In this document: one piece after another, positions 34,345-43,496 of the stretch
Position numbering within the stretch: the stretch's first letter is position 1
How the letters are laid out: each line of letters opens with the position of its first letter
DNA from: Spirochaetota bacterium
GTDB taxonomy: Bacteria > Spirochaetota > Spirochaetia > Treponematales > Treponemataceae
Direction of reading: 5' to 3'
DNA length: 64,000 nucleotides
NCBI GenBank assembly: GCA_023398165.1
Contig: JAEWSQ010000007.1
Location: forward strand, 124,001 to 188,000
The notes under the pieces: model-generated
What the model was told of the DNA's origin: nothing
The model's input: only the letters and a program-made list of their open reading frames with translations
The model's database searches: none
Made by a program: the position numbers and the translations under genes

Positions 34345-35229
34345 ATGACTTTTATTCATACGGTCTCCCAAAAAAAGCTGATATCAGTCTGTTTGGCTGC
34401 TGCAGTGCTGTTTGCATCGGGCTGTACTAAGAAGGCAGACACGGTGACTTTCATTGATTTTAGTGAAATAAAAGTGAATACAGAAGGAAAGAGCGAAGAA
34501 ATTCCTGCAGGTGCTGATGATGTTCAGCTGGAACAAATGCTGCGCTCTGATTCTCCTGTTATTACCGGTGCAGGAGATGATGAACTTTTAATTACGAAAG
34601 CTATTCTTGCTCATAAAGATGAGTTTATTACTGAATTGAATGCGCTGCTTGCAAACGATGAAGATGATCTTCTTACCTTTGCTGATAAAAAGCATACACT
34701 TACACCGTCCTACATACCTCAGGATCTTGTTCCGCTGGCTTCCAATGATGCATATATAGTAAACAGAAATGATTTATCTCTGCGCTCCTGTGCGGAAAAA
34801 GCTCTGTATGAGATGGCGCTTGCGGCAAGGGCGGAAGGTGTCACAATTGTTGTCAGTTCATCCTACCGTTCATACGAGTATCAGAAAACAGTATATGATA
34901 GAAATGTTGCCCAGATGGGGAAAGAGGCTGCAGACCGCGAATCTGCAAGGCCGGGAACGAGCCAGCATCAGCTTGGAACAGCCGCGGATTTCGGTTCAAT
35001 TAACGATGACTTTGCACTTACAAAGGCCGGAAAATGGCTTAGTGCTAATGCCGGCCGTTTCGGGTTTTCCTTGTCTTTCCCTGACGGTTACGAACAAGTA
35101 ACCGGCTACCGCTGGGAAAGCTGGCATTACCGGTATATCGGGAAAGAAGCTGCCGCGTTTCAGGAGAAATGGTTTTTAAATATTCAACAGTACATGCTCG
35201 AATTTATTCACAACTGGAAAAATTACTGA
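34345..35229 (+). CDS. VanY-type D-alanyl-D-alanine carboxypeptidase lipoprotein
   Basis: The 294-residue protein has a lipoprotein signal (FASGC) and a C-terminal VanY/peptidase M15 domain. Zinc-site blocks are visible: 'SSYRSYEYQ', 'PGTSQHQLGTAADF' (His and Asp ligands) and 'ESWHYRYIG' (Glu and His). It trims the terminal D-Ala from peptidoglycan stem peptides, from the outer face of a membrane. It starts nine bases after the STAS gene, so it may belong to that regulatory operon. Its last seven bases overlap the convergent threonine aldolase gene. Confidence 0.9.
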   Translation: MTFIHTVSQKKLISVCLAAAVLFASGCTKKADTVTFIDFSEIKVNTEGKSEEIPAGADDVQLEQMLRSDSPVITGAGDDELLITKAILAHKDEFITELNALLANDEDDLLTFADKKHTLTPSYIPQDLVPLASNDAYIVNRNDLSLRSCAEKALYEMALAARAEGVTIVVSSSYRSYEYQKTVYDRNVAQMGKEAADRESARPGTSQHQLGTAADFGSINDDFALTKAGKWLSANAGRFGFSLSFPDGYEQVTGYRWESWHYRYIGKEAAAFQEKWFLNIQQYMLEFIHNWKNY

Positions 35230-36254
35230 AGAAATTTTCCCATAATATCAACAAAGGTGTCTATGTCTTTTCGCTCTATCCAGTGATGTGTAACCAGCCG
35301 GTATATTCCTTTTGCATCACAGCTGTTGACAAGAATACCGTTTGATTTACAAAAATCCTTAAATCCGTCAGGATCCACATTAACATTCTTAAAGGTAAAA
35401 AAAACCATGTTAATGTCGCGCCGGGAAAAATCCACTTCTATCTGCTCAAACTGGGACAATTCATTACCCAGATAATCAGCATTATCGTGATCAATTGATA
35501 ATCTGCCCCGCATTTCCTTCAGGGCAATGAGTCCTGCTGCGGCGAGAATTCCTGTTTGCCTCATACCTCCGCCCATAATTTTTCTCTTTGTTCTAGCTTC
35601 TTCTATAAATGCAGAAGTTCCTGCTAAAAAAGAACCTGAGGGTGCGCACAGACCCTTGGAAAGGCAGACCATGACAGAATCCACATACCGGGTTATGTCC
35701 ACAGCCTGAACATGGAGGGCAAGAGAAGCGTTAAATAAACGTGCACCGTCCAAATGGATGGGAACATGATATCTGCTTGAAACATATTTCATCTGTTCCA
35801 TAAAAGAAAGAGGGAGAACAGCTCCAAGAGAGTGTGCATTTTCAAGACAAATGAGACCTGTTTCGGGTTCGTGAATATCTTTATTTACCCTGATTTTTGA
35901 TGCATAAGCATCGGGATCTATAACGGGAGTGTCAGAACCGACTGTACGGAGCTGTACACCCGAAATAATACTCGATGCTCCAGCTTCATGCTGGACTATA
36001 TGACAGGAATCATCAAGAACAACTTCCTGTCCTCTCCTGCAGTGGGTAAAAAGAGCCAGCTGATTGCCGAATGTGCCTGATGGTACGAAAAGAGAAGCCT
36101 CTTTTCCTGTAACACTTGCAGCATAAGACTCCAATTCTATTGTTGTCGGGTCATCCCGGTAAACATCATCGCCTACAGCAGCATTTTTCATTGCTTCCCT
36201 CATCTCATCGGTAGGCCATGTTACTGTATCGCTTCGTAAATCTATGAAATTCAT
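35223..36254 (-). CDS. ltaE: Low-specificity L-threonine aldolase
   Basis: The 343-residue fold-type I PLP enzyme matches LtaE: 'DLRSDTVTWPTDEMREAM' at the start, 'GDDVYRDDPT', 'SGTFGNQLALFTHC', 'HLDGARLFNA' and the PLP lysine in 'VCLSKGLCAPSGS'. It cleaves L-threonine or allo-threonine to glycine and acetaldehyde. There is no Shine-Dalgarno site; a TATACC hexamer ends six bases upstream but lacks a good -35. It diverges from the adenine deaminase homologue. Confidence 0.93.
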   Translation of the reverse strand: MNFIDLRSDTVTWPTDEMREAMKNAAVGDDVYRDDPTTIELESYAASVTGKEASLFVPSGTFGNQLALFTHCRRGQEVVLDDSCHIVQHEAGASSIISGVQLRTVGSDTPVIDPDAYASKIRVNKDIHEPETGLICLENAHSLGAVLPLSFMEQMKYVSSRYHVPIHLDGARLFNASLALHVQAVDITRYVDSVMVCLSKGLCAPSGSFLAGTSAFIEEARTKRKIMGGGMRQTGILAAAGLIALKEMRGRLSIDHDNADYLGNELSQFEQIEVDFSRRDINMVFFTFKNVNVDPDGFKDFCKSNGILVNSCDAKGIYRLVTHHWIERKDIDTFVDIMGKFLQ

Positions 36255-36332
36255 GGTAGGGGTATATTACAATATTTTTTTGATGACGGCAATCACACAG
36301 CGTGGTATACTTTTCCATAAAGAGGAGAATTT

Positions 36333-37991
36333 ATGCAGAAAATTACGGGCAGCCTTGTGGATTTTCATACAAAGCAAATATATCCGGTATGTATTGAAAT
36401 TTCAGATGACGGGAACATTACACGAATACATAAGGATATGTCAATAATAGCACTTTCATTTCCTGAAGCAAAAAAGATTCCATATATTATGTGCGGTTTT
36501 ATTGATTCTCATAGTACTGTTGAATCGAGCTTTCTATCGCCGGCTGAGTATGCACGCGTCGCCCTGTCTCAGGGTGTGATTGGCGCAGTAACTGATTTTC
36601 ACGAGATTGTTCAGATTCTAGGTTATAAGGGTTATGAGCTTTTAAAACAAAATACGAAGAACATTCCTTTTTACTTTTCGACCGGTGCACCCTCCCGGGA
36701 GGCGGAAGGCCTTTACTCCCTTTCTGATATTGAAAAGCTTCTAAAACGTCCCGATATAAGCCATCTTGGGGAGCTAAGGGATTTTCCTTCTGTTATTTTG
36801 GGAGATACTAAAGAACTTTTAAAAATATCGTATGCACAAAAGGAACATAAACCATGCGACGGATGCGCACCGGGTTTATCTGCCATACACATTCGCGAAC
36901 TATACGGCAGAGGTATTACTACCGATAGCCGGTGCATAAGTGCCATGGATGCAGAAGAAAAAGCGGCAATAGGGTTAAAAGTTCAGCTTGCACTCAATGA
37001 TGCAGAAGAAGGCATTAAGGACTATGTGCCTCTCATAAACCGTTATGATGACCGCCTTATGTTCTGCTCTGAATCAGAATCATGTTTTAGAATGACAAAG
37101 GGGTATATACGAAGTGCTGTCAGGAATGCGGTAAAACAGGGAGCCGATATTTTTTCAGTACTGCGCTGTGCCTGCTCCAATCCTGTTGAGCATTACGGGA
37201 TGAAGTCAGGTTTATTAAGGGAAGGAGATTCTGCGGATTTTATTATGGTAAATAATCTTGAAGATTTTTCTGTATTACGGGTATATATAAAAGGTACGTG
37301 CATTTTCTCAAATGACGGTCCTGCTCAACTGCCCGAGCCTTTTCCCCAAACCCTTCAGGTGTTGAATGTTTTTTGCGCACAGCCTCTCCATACAGATTCT
37401 ATTCTTGTCCGTGCTCAGCATAGTATAGAAAAAGTGAATGTAATATCCTGCTCAGATGGAGAGGCATGCACAATGCATAAAAAGATTATTATGAATGCAC
37501 ACGGCGGCTACATAAGAGGCGAGCCGGATATTGACTGTCTGAAGCTGGTATATTATTCCAGGTACTCTTCATTTGCGCCCCGGACGGCATTTGTACAGGG
37601 TTTTGGTTTAAAGGAGGGGGCGCTTGCGGTGTCTGTTTCACACGATGAGCATAATATTATTGCCTTCGGCGTCAGCGACTGTGACATTGTCAGTGCGGTA
37701 AACCGTGTCATTGCGCTTGAGGGCGGAATTGTTTTTACACTTAACGGTGAAGTCATAACCGAAGCACCTCTATCAGTGGCGGGGATAATTTCCAATGAAC
37801 CTGCTGAAAAAGTCATTGATAAAATTGGAAAAATTAAAACTGCACTCCTTTTATCCGGCTGTACGCTTGAAAGACCTGTTACAACCTTATCTAATTGTGC
37901 TCTTACTTCGGTTCCGGTCTTAAAAATATCAGAGGGGGGCTTATTCGATGTTGCATCCCAGGAAGAAATTTCGCTTTTCTGCAGCGTATAA
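36333..37991 (+). CDS. Adenine deaminase homologue lacking the metal site (pseudoenzyme)
   Basis: The 552-residue protein aligns with adenine deaminase (Ade) along its length: 'GFIDSHSTVESSFLSP', 'VTDFHEIVQILG', 'CAPGLS', 'NPVEHYGMKSGLLREGDSADF' and a C-terminal domain with 'GGIVFTLNGEVI'. The metal and catalytic residues are changed. The HxH of DAHVHIE is H60-S-T62. The His of GHAPG is Cys178. SDHE is TDSR (197-200). The TDD of the FCTDD-type motif is replaced by SES near 246-248. The frame is intact, so it is a full-length protein that probably lost deaminase activity. AGAGGAG precedes the ATG. A regulatory or nucleobase-binding role is a guess. Confidence 0.8.
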   Translation: MQKITGSLVDFHTKQIYPVCIEISDDGNITRIHKDMSIIALSFPEAKKIPYIMCGFIDSHSTVESSFLSPAEYARVALSQGVIGAVTDFHEIVQILGYKGYELLKQNTKNIPFYFSTGAPSREAEGLYSLSDIEKLLKRPDISHLGELRDFPSVILGDTKELLKISYAQKEHKPCDGCAPGLSAIHIRELYGRGITTDSRCISAMDAEEKAAIGLKVQLALNDAEEGIKDYVPLINRYDDRLMFCSESESCFRMTKGYIRSAVRNAVKQGADIFSVLRCACSNPVEHYGMKSGLLREGDSADFIMVNNLEDFSVLRVYIKGTCIFSNDGPAQLPEPFPQTLQVLNVFCAQPLHTDSILVRAQHSIEKVNVISCSDGEACTMHKKIIMNAHGGYIRGEPDIDCLKLVYYSRYSSFAPRTAFVQGFGLKEGALAVSVSHDEHNIIAFGVSDCDIVSAVNRVIALEGGIVFTLNGEVITEAPLSVAGIISNEPAEKVIDKIGKIKTALLLSGCTLERPVTTLSNCALTSVPVLKISEGGLFDVASQEEISLFCSV

Positions 37992-38010
37992 TTCTATCTG
38001 TCTTAAAATG

Positions 38011-38049
38011 AAAAAAACATCCTTGAGAAGAGTCAAGGATGTTTTTTTT
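38011..38049. terminator. Bidirectional terminator
   Basis: ACATCCTTGA and TCAAGGATGT form a perfect stem around GAAGAG, flanked by A7 and T8. It serves both the deaminase homologue and the convergent leuS gene. Confidence 0.93.
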
Positions 38050-38065
38050 AGTTTTAATGAGCTGT

Positions 38066-40702
38066 TTATTTAACCACAATATTTACAAGCTTATTCGGAA
38101 CAATAATAATTTTTGCAGGTTCCTTGCCTTCGGTAAACTTCTTAGCTCCTTCTGTATTGAGCGCAGTGGTTTCAATATAGGACTTATCTGCATTAATCGG
38201 AGCATCGAATTTATCTCTAATTTTCCCGTTTACCTGAACAACAATAGTACACTGATCATCCTTGCAGTATGCTTCATTAAATGAGGGCCATACTTCATAA
38301 CTGACAGTTTTTTTGTGTCCCAGTTTTTCCCAAAGTTCCTCTCCCATATGCGGCGCATACACCGATATAAGCTTTACAAAATCTGTCCAAAGGGAACGGG
38401 GAATACTGTCCATCTTTGTAACTTCATTCATAAAAATCATCATCTGGCTTATTGCCGTGTTGAAATTAAGGCTTGCGGTGTCTTCGCTTACCTTTTTTAT
38501 TGTTTTGTGAAGAAGCTTTCTTATTTCTGACAGGGAATCTTCATCCAGGCTGCGTTCATCGACCGGTTTTTCGCTTGCCGCCCAAACGCGCTCGAGGAAT
38601 CTATTTACGCCGATGAGACCCTGCGTGCTCCATGGTTTTGACACTTCAAGCGGTCCCATAAACATTTCATACATACGAACAGAATCGGCGCCGAATTCTT
38701 TAATCACATCATCGGGGTTTACAACGTTCTTCAAAGATTTTGACATCTTTGCAATAACACGTTCGAGCTCTTCGCCCGTTTCATTATCTATAAATATTCC
38801 GTTTTCTTTTTCGGTGACGCAGTCTGTTGGAACAAGCGATTTATTTTTTCTCTGGAACGCATATGAGGTTATCATTCCCTGATTAACAAGCCGCTGAAAG
38901 GGTTCTTTTGTATTTACAAGGCCCAGATCATAGAGGACCTTATGCCAGAACCGGGAGTACAAGAGATGCAGAACAGCGTGTTCAGCTCCTCCAACATACA
39001 GATCTACAGGCATCCAGTAGTTAACCGCTTTTTTAGATGCAAACTCGTTTTTGTTATCAGGATCCAGATACCGCAAATAGTACCAGCATGAGCCTGCCCA
39101 TTGGGGCATGGTATTTGTTTCGCGTTTTGCTTTTCCTCCGCAGACAGGGCAGGTACAGTTAACCCAGTCTTCAATTCCTGCAAGCGGACTTTCCCCTGTT
39201 CCAGTAGGCTGATACGTTTTAACGTTCGGCAGTTCAAGCGGAAGATCTTTTTCTTCAAGCGGTACACAGCCGCATTTTTCACAGTGAACGAGCGGAATAG
39301 GTTCTCCCCAGTATCTCTGGCGGCTGAAAACCCAGTCTCTCAGTTTATAGTTTACTGCTTTTTTACCGATTCCCTTTTCGCTAAGCCATGCTATTATGGA
39401 AGGAATAGTCTGCTCGGTTTCAAGTCCTGTGAATTTTCCGCTGTTGATTGTGTATCCGTCTGCAGTCGTGCATTCTGCTAATTCAGTAAAAATTTCCGGA
39501 TGCTTTTTCTGAAGAGCCTCATACGATGAGCTGTCAGAGGCGGCCTTGCATAAAACGTCTTTTCCGCCGATGGAATCAATTTCTTCTTTTGAAGCCACAA
39601 CCTTTATAACCGGAAGACCGAATTTTTTTGCAAAGGCCCAGTCTCTGTCATCATGGGCAGGAACAGCCATGATTGCGCCTGTCCCATATGATATGAGAAT
39701 ATAATCTGATATCCAGATAGGAATTGTCTTGCCGTTTACAGGGTTTACGGCATATGAACCGGTAAAAACGCCTGTTTTATCTTTTGCAAGATCGGTTCTT
39801 TCCAAATCGCTTTTTTTTGCCGCATCCTCTATATATTTTTCGACAGCTGCTTTTTGACTCCCGATTGTGAGTTTTTTTACCATTGGATGTTCAGGAGCTA
39901 TTACCATGTAGGTAGCACCGAAAAGGGTGTCTGCACGGGTTGTATAGATGAGCAGGCTTTCTTTTCCCGGTTTCCCTTCTGCATCTGAAATGAAAAAGGA
40001 AACTTCCGCTCCTTCGCTTTTCCCGATCCAGTTTTTCTGCATGAGTTTTACAGAATCGCTCCACTCAAGGCCGTCAAGATCTTCAAGCAGACGGTCAGCA
40101 TAGGCAGTAATTCTCAATATCCACTGGCGGATAGTTTTACGGGTGACTACTTCTCCGCAGCGGTCGCATCTTCCGTCTTTTACCTCTTCGTTTGCAAGTC
40201 CTGTCAAACAGCTGGGGCACCAGTTTATCGGTGTTTCAGCTTCATAGGCAAGACCCCGTTTATACAGCTGAAGAAATATCCACTGTGTCCAGCGGTAGTA
40301 ATCCGGCGTACAGGTGGAAACACAGCGGTCCCAGTCATATGAAAAGCCGAAAGACTTAATCTGCTGTGTGAAGTGTTCAATATTTGCATTTGTTGTAGTA
40401 CTCGGGTGAGTACCGGTTTTAATAGCATAGTTTTCTGCGGGAAGTCCGAATGCATCATAGCCCATCGGATGGAGAACATTGTATCCGTTCATACGAAGGT
40501 AGCGGCAGTAAATATCGGTTGCGGTATAACCCTCAGGATGCCCGACGTGAAGTCCCTGAGCTGAAGGATAGGGAAACATATCCAGAACATAACGCCGTTT
40601 TTCCTTAGGAAAAGACGGATCTTCGGCTGCTTTGAATGTTTTGTTTTTTTCCCAATAAGACTGCCATTTAGGCTCGATTGTTTCAAAAGGATATTTTGCC
40701 AT
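38066..40702 (-). CDS. leuS: Leucyl-tRNA synthetase
   Basis: The 878-residue class I synthetase has the HIGH-type motif as 'HVGH' (PYPSAQGLHVGHPEGYT), the CP1 editing domain with 'TTRADTLFGATYMVIAPEHP', and KMSKS ('AKMSKSLKNVVNPDDV'). It charges tRNA-Leu and edits mischarged residues. The frame opens at 40717 with a TTG that lies within the GAGG ribosome-binding site; the ATG at 40702 (MAKYPFE) is the real start. A terminator follows the gene. Confidence 0.97.
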   Translation of the reverse strand: MAKYPFETIEPKWQSYWEKNKTFKAAEDPSFPKEKRRYVLDMFPYPSAQGLHVGHPEGYTATDIYCRYLRMNGYNVLHPMGYDAFGLPAENYAIKTGTHPSTTTNANIEHFTQQIKSFGFSYDWDRCVSTCTPDYYRWTQWIFLQLYKRGLAYEAETPINWCPSCLTGLANEEVKDGRCDRCGEVVTRKTIRQWILRITAYADRLLEDLDGLEWSDSVKLMQKNWIGKSEGAEVSFFISDAEGKPGKESLLIYTTRADTLFGATYMVIAPEHPMVKKLTIGSQKAAVEKYIEDAAKKSDLERTDLAKDKTGVFTGSYAVNPVNGKTIPIWISDYILISYGTGAIMAVPAHDDRDWAFAKKFGLPVIKVVASKEEIDSIGGKDVLCKAASDSSSYEALQKKHPEIFTELAECTTADGYTINSGKFTGLETEQTIPSIIAWLSEKGIGKKAVNYKLRDWVFSRQRYWGEPIPLVHCEKCGCVPLEEKDLPLELPNVKTYQPTGTGESPLAGIEDWVNCTCPVCGGKAKRETNTMPQWAGSCWYYLRYLDPDNKNEFASKKAVNYWMPVDLYVGGAEHAVLHLLYSRFWHKVLYDLGLVNTKEPFQRLVNQGMITSYAFQRKNKSLVPTDCVTEKENGIFIDNETGEELERVIAKMSKSLKNVVNPDDVIKEFGADSVRMYEMFMGPLEVSKPWSTQGLIGVNRFLERVWAASEKPVDERSLDEDSLSEIRKLLHKTIKKVSEDTASLNFNTAISQMMIFMNEVTKMDSIPRSLWTDFVKLISVYAPHMGEELWEKLGHKKTVSYEVWPSFNEAYCKDDQCTIVVQVNGKIRDKFDAPINADKSYIETTALNTEGAKKFTEGKEPAKIIIVPNKLVNIVVK

Positions 40703-40736
40703 TAGTGTATACCTCAAATTAATGAACTTATCTATG

Positions 40737-40766
40737 AGTATACCATATTGATTATGACAGGTTCAA
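40737..40766 (-). promoter_or_regulatory. leuS promoter TTGAAC-N18-TATACT
   Basis: The minus-strand -35 (40766-40761) and -10 (40742-40737) predict a leader of about 30 bases. It overlaps the divergent chrA promoter region. Confidence 0.55.
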
Positions 40767-40775
40767 CCGGTAGTG

Positions 40776-40804
40776 TTGCTCAAAAAAGTTCATCATATTA
40801 TACT
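40776..40804 (+). promoter_or_regulatory. Promoter TTGCTC-N17-TATACT, leaderless type
   Basis: The TATACT -10 ends seven bases before the ATG at 40812; no ribosome-binding site is present. Confidence 0.5.
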
Positions 40805-40811
40805 GTACAAC

Positions 40812-41411
40812 ATGAAATTACCCTTTAAGCAGTATGTTAAAGAGCTGTGTTCGATGTTTCTGGTCTTTTTTAAAATCGGTTCGGTAACATTCGGAGGCGG
40901 ACTTGCCATGATCCCGATTCTTGAGAGGGAGCTTGCAGAAAAACGTAAATGGACAACGCACTCTGATTTGATGGATTATTATGCAGTGTCGCAGGTAACC
41001 CCGGGAATCATTGCGGTTAATGTGGCGACATTTTTAGGATACAAGAGGCTTGGAATTATAGGCGGAATAGCGACAACGTTGGGCGTGGTGCTTCCGTCGC
41101 TGATCATTATCAGCATCATTGCCTTTGGTCTTGAATCAATCGCACACATTGAATGGATACGAAAAGCTCTTGCAGGAATTAATATTGCTGTAGCGGCTAT
41201 GCTGACAAGAATTGTGTGGACATTCATTAAAAGTTCAATTAAAACTCCTAAAAATATTTTTGGTATAGTTATTGCCTTATGTTCCTTTATTGTTGTAACC
41301 GTTTTTAATATAGATTCTGCCTTTATTATTCTAGGCGCAGCACTATGCGGACTGGCGTCATACGGCATCATGCAGGTATCAGTTTTCAAAGAAAAGAAAA
41401 GGAGACTGTGA
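40812..41411 (+). CDS. Chromate transporter family protein, first half of a two-gene pair
   Basis: The 199-residue membrane protein is a single CHR domain: 'FFKIGSVTFGGGLAMIPILEREL' near the N-terminus and 'YAVSQVTPGIIAVNVATFLGYKRLG' are the signature blocks. Short CHR proteins work as pairs of two related half-size subunits; the second is encoded directly downstream (TGAATG). They are annotated as chromate efflux, but the natural substrate in an anaerobe is uncertain. The frame extends upstream to a GTG at 40773; the ATG at 40812 is favoured by the -10 box seven bases upstream. Confidence 0.88.
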   Translation: MKLPFKQYVKELCSMFLVFFKIGSVTFGGGLAMIPILERELAEKRKWTTHSDLMDYYAVSQVTPGIIAVNVATFLGYKRLGIIGGIATTLGVVLPSLIIISIIAFGLESIAHIEWIRKALAGINIAVAAMLTRIVWTFIKSSIKTPKNIFGIVIALCSFIVVTVFNIDSAFIILGAALCGLASYGIMQVSVFKEKKRRL

Positions 41412-41972
41412 ATGAGTCTTTTAGAATTATTCGGCATCTTCTTTTATGTAGGTCTTTTTACCATTGGCGGCGGTCAAGTGGCTATAACCCTGATGCAGCA
41501 GATTTTTTTTGAGAAAAACCTGATTACGCCTGATCGTTTTTATAATATGGTGGCAATTTCTGAAAGTACCCCGGGACCGATCGGCATAAACATGGCTACC
41601 TATATAGGATATACTTTTTACGGTTTCCCGGGAGGCTGTATTACAACCTTCGGGACGGTACTTCCTTCGCTCATAGTCATCATGGTTATTGCCTCCTTTT
41701 TCTCAAAGGTGCAGGATAAGCCTCTTGTCAAGGCTGCCTTTAACGGATTACGGCCTTCTGTCACCGGGCTTGTTGCGGTTGCCGCATGGCAGGTATGTAA
41801 AATAGCACTGCTTGATTTTACAGCTTTCAAAGAAACAGGGTTATTTAGTAAACTTTTTGAGCCGCTGCCGATGGGAATATATGCTGTATTGCTTGTATTA
41901 TTCTTTAGAACAAAAATACATCCTGTTCTGCTTGTCGCACTGGGGGCTGCAGCAGGGGTTTTGTTATTATAA
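41412..41972 (+). CDS. Chromate transporter family protein, second half of a two-gene pair
   Basis: The 186-residue membrane protein is a second CHR domain, paralogous to its neighbour: 'FFYVGLFTIGGGQVAITLMQQ', 'VAISESTPGPIGINMATYIGYTFYG' and a series of hydrophobic helices. The ATG follows the stop of the first gene with no gap, so translation is coupled. Together the two products should form the heteromeric transporter in the inner membrane. Confidence 0.88.
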   Translation: MSLLELFGIFFYVGLFTIGGGQVAITLMQQIFFEKNLITPDRFYNMVAISESTPGPIGINMATYIGYTFYGFPGGCITTFGTVLPSLIVIMVIASFFSKVQDKPLVKAAFNGLRPSVTGLVAVAAWQVCKIALLDFTAFKETGLFSKLFEPLPMGIYAVLLVLFFRTKIHPVLLVALGAAAGVLLL

Positions 41973-42012
41973 GCTTATGTGTTTTTTCGACACTGCATTG
42001 ATGCTCGGCCTT

Positions 42013-42044
42013 AAAAAAAAAGCCCGCTTTTTACGGCAGGCTTT
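42013..42044 (-). terminator. Terminator for the SPFH/NfeD operon
   Basis: AAAGCCCGC pairs with GGCAGGCTTT with one mismatch; on the minus strand a T9 run follows. Confidence 0.7.
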
Positions 42045-42050
42045 ATCATT

Positions 42051-42935
42051 CTACTTCTTTGCTAATTCTGCAATGCTTGTAACCAAGCCTGCCATATTTT
42101 GAAGATCTGACGGTATAATAATCTTTGTTGCCTGACCGTTTGAAACCTTTTCGAAAGTTTCAAGGCTTCGAAGTCTTATAACAGATTGATCAACGCCGAC
42201 ACTCTTAATCATTGTTAAACCTTCGGCGGTTGCTTTTTGAACGGCAAGAATAGCTTCCGCTTCTCCTTCCGCTTCCCGAATAGCAGCCTCTTTCTTTGCC
42301 TCTGCATCGAGAATCAAGGCCTGTTTTTTACCTTCTGCAACGAGGATTGCCGACTGCTTTTGTCCTTCTGCAATAAGAATGGATTCACGCCGTTCACGCT
42401 CAGCTCTCATCTGTTTTTCCATTGCTTCCTGAATTGACGTGGGAGGAATGATGTTTTTAACTTCAACACGGTTAACCTTAATACCCCATGGATCAGTTGC
42501 CTCGTCGAGAATGCTTCTCATGCGTGTATTAATAACATCGCGGCTTGTGAGGGTTCCGTCGAGTTCCAGTTCCCCGATTATATTACGCAATGTTGTTGCA
42601 GAGAGGTTTTCTATAGCATTCATCGGATTTTCTACACCGTAGGTGTAGAGTTTCGGGTCTGTTATTTGAAAATAAATAACAGTGTCGATCATCATAGTTA
42701 CGTTATCTTTCGTAATAACAGGCTGGGGTTTAAAATCGAGAACGCGTTCCTTGAGAGAAACACGGTTAGCAATACGGTCAATGAGCGGCAGCTTTACCCT
42801 TAGACCTACCTGCCATGTGGTGAGGTATCCGCCGAGCCTTTCAATAATAAAGGCCTCAGACTGAGGAACGATTCTTATGTTTGTAACAATAAGAATCAAG
42901 ACGAATGCAATTAATGCAATTACAATGTACAGCAT
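42051..42935 (-). CDS. SPFH/Band 7 stomatin-like membrane protein
   Basis: The 294-residue protein has one N-terminal membrane helix, a Band 7 domain ('VPQSEAFIIERLGGYLTTWQVGL', 'ERVLDFKPQPVITKDNVTM', 'RNIIGELELDGTLTSRD') and a long helical Ala/Glu-rich region (about 170-250). This is the stomatin/QmcA type, which forms large membrane rings or microdomains. The upstream gene 13 bases away encodes an NfeD protein, the conserved partner of this family. A clear AAGGAG site precedes the ATG. Confidence 0.92.
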   Translation of the reverse strand: MLYIVIALIAFVLILIVTNIRIVPQSEAFIIERLGGYLTTWQVGLRVKLPLIDRIANRVSLKERVLDFKPQPVITKDNVTMMIDTVIYFQITDPKLYTYGVENPMNAIENLSATTLRNIIGELELDGTLTSRDVINTRMRSILDEATDPWGIKVNRVEVKNIIPPTSIQEAMEKQMRAERERRESILIAEGQKQSAILVAEGKKQALILDAEAKKEAAIREAEGEAEAILAVQKATAEGLTMIKSVGVDQSVIRLRSLETFEKVSNGQATKIIIPSDLQNMAGLVTSIAELAKK

Positions 42936-42948
42936 ACTTTATCTCCTT

Positions 42949-43392
42949 TTATATTTTTTTAACAACGGCAGTTGCACCTTCGATGCGGACTATTTCACAC
43001 TCACTGTCCTTTTCAAGTTCATCATCAGCTTCTGTTTTAGCACCCCAGACAAGACCGTTAATTTTAATCTCGCCTTTTTCATACTTGGTGATAGTCTTAA
43101 CAACAGGCGCTTTTTTCCCGACAAGACTGTCTGCATTAGTCTTCTCTCTGCCTGCTTTGAGTTTTTTAATAAAATAGGGACGTGTAAAGTACAGTAGAAC
43201 CGATGAAATAACGAGCCAGATAAGAATCTGAACCGCAAAGGAAATCGGGGTAAACGAGAGAAAAATCATCACGACGGCGCCGAGTGCGAACCAGACTGTT
43301 GTCAAACCCAGCGTCACAACTTCTATCAAGGTCAGAACGACCGCAAGAATAAGCCAAAACCAGCTGAGGTTTTGTAAAATTAGTTCTATCAT
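42949..43392 (-). CDS. NfeD-family membrane protein, partner of the SPFH protein
   Basis: The 147-residue protein has a run of N-terminal hydrophobic helices (about 1-75) followed by a soluble OB-fold domain, 'LVGKKAPVVKTITKYEKGEIKINGLVWGAK', with a conserved Gly and Trp. This is the NfeD C-terminal domain. NfeD and stomatin-like proteins are encoded together in many bacteria and act in membrane organisation or quality control. The ATG at 43392 has no Shine-Dalgarno site; a perfect TATAAT ends six bases upstream. A TTG at 43410 is unlikely. Confidence 0.9.
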   Translation of the reverse strand: MIELILQNLSWFWLILAVVLTLIEVVTLGLTTVWFALGAVVMIFLSFTPISFAVQILIWLVISSVLLYFTRPYFIKKLKAGREKTNADSLVGKKAPVVKTITKYEKGEIKINGLVWGAKTEADDELEKDSECEIVRIEGATAVVKKI

Positions 43393-43398
43393 GAATTC

Positions 43399-43404
43399 AT
43401 TATA
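43399..43404 (-). promoter_or_regulatory. Consensus TATAAT immediately before nfeD
   Basis: The minus-strand TATAAT ends six bases before the ATG. The -35 at normal spacing is poor (TATGAA). It fits the leaderless pattern but is weaker than the others. Confidence 0.35.
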
Positions 43405-43496
43405 CTTCAATATTCCGGTAATTCATAGTTTTTATTTTCAAAATTGTGCTTTTAAAGTATACTGTTATTGTGATTTATGGAAATATTGGAGGTATT

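Noticed and set aside
36333..37991. Adenine deaminase homologue as a decaying pseudogene
   Set aside because: The frame is uninterrupted over 552 codons, the ribosome-binding site is intact, and the motif changes are substitutions without stops or frameshifts.
40773..40811. GTG start for the first chromate-transporter gene
   Set aside because: This segment contains the TATACT promoter box directly before the ATG at 40812, and the extra residues do not match the family.
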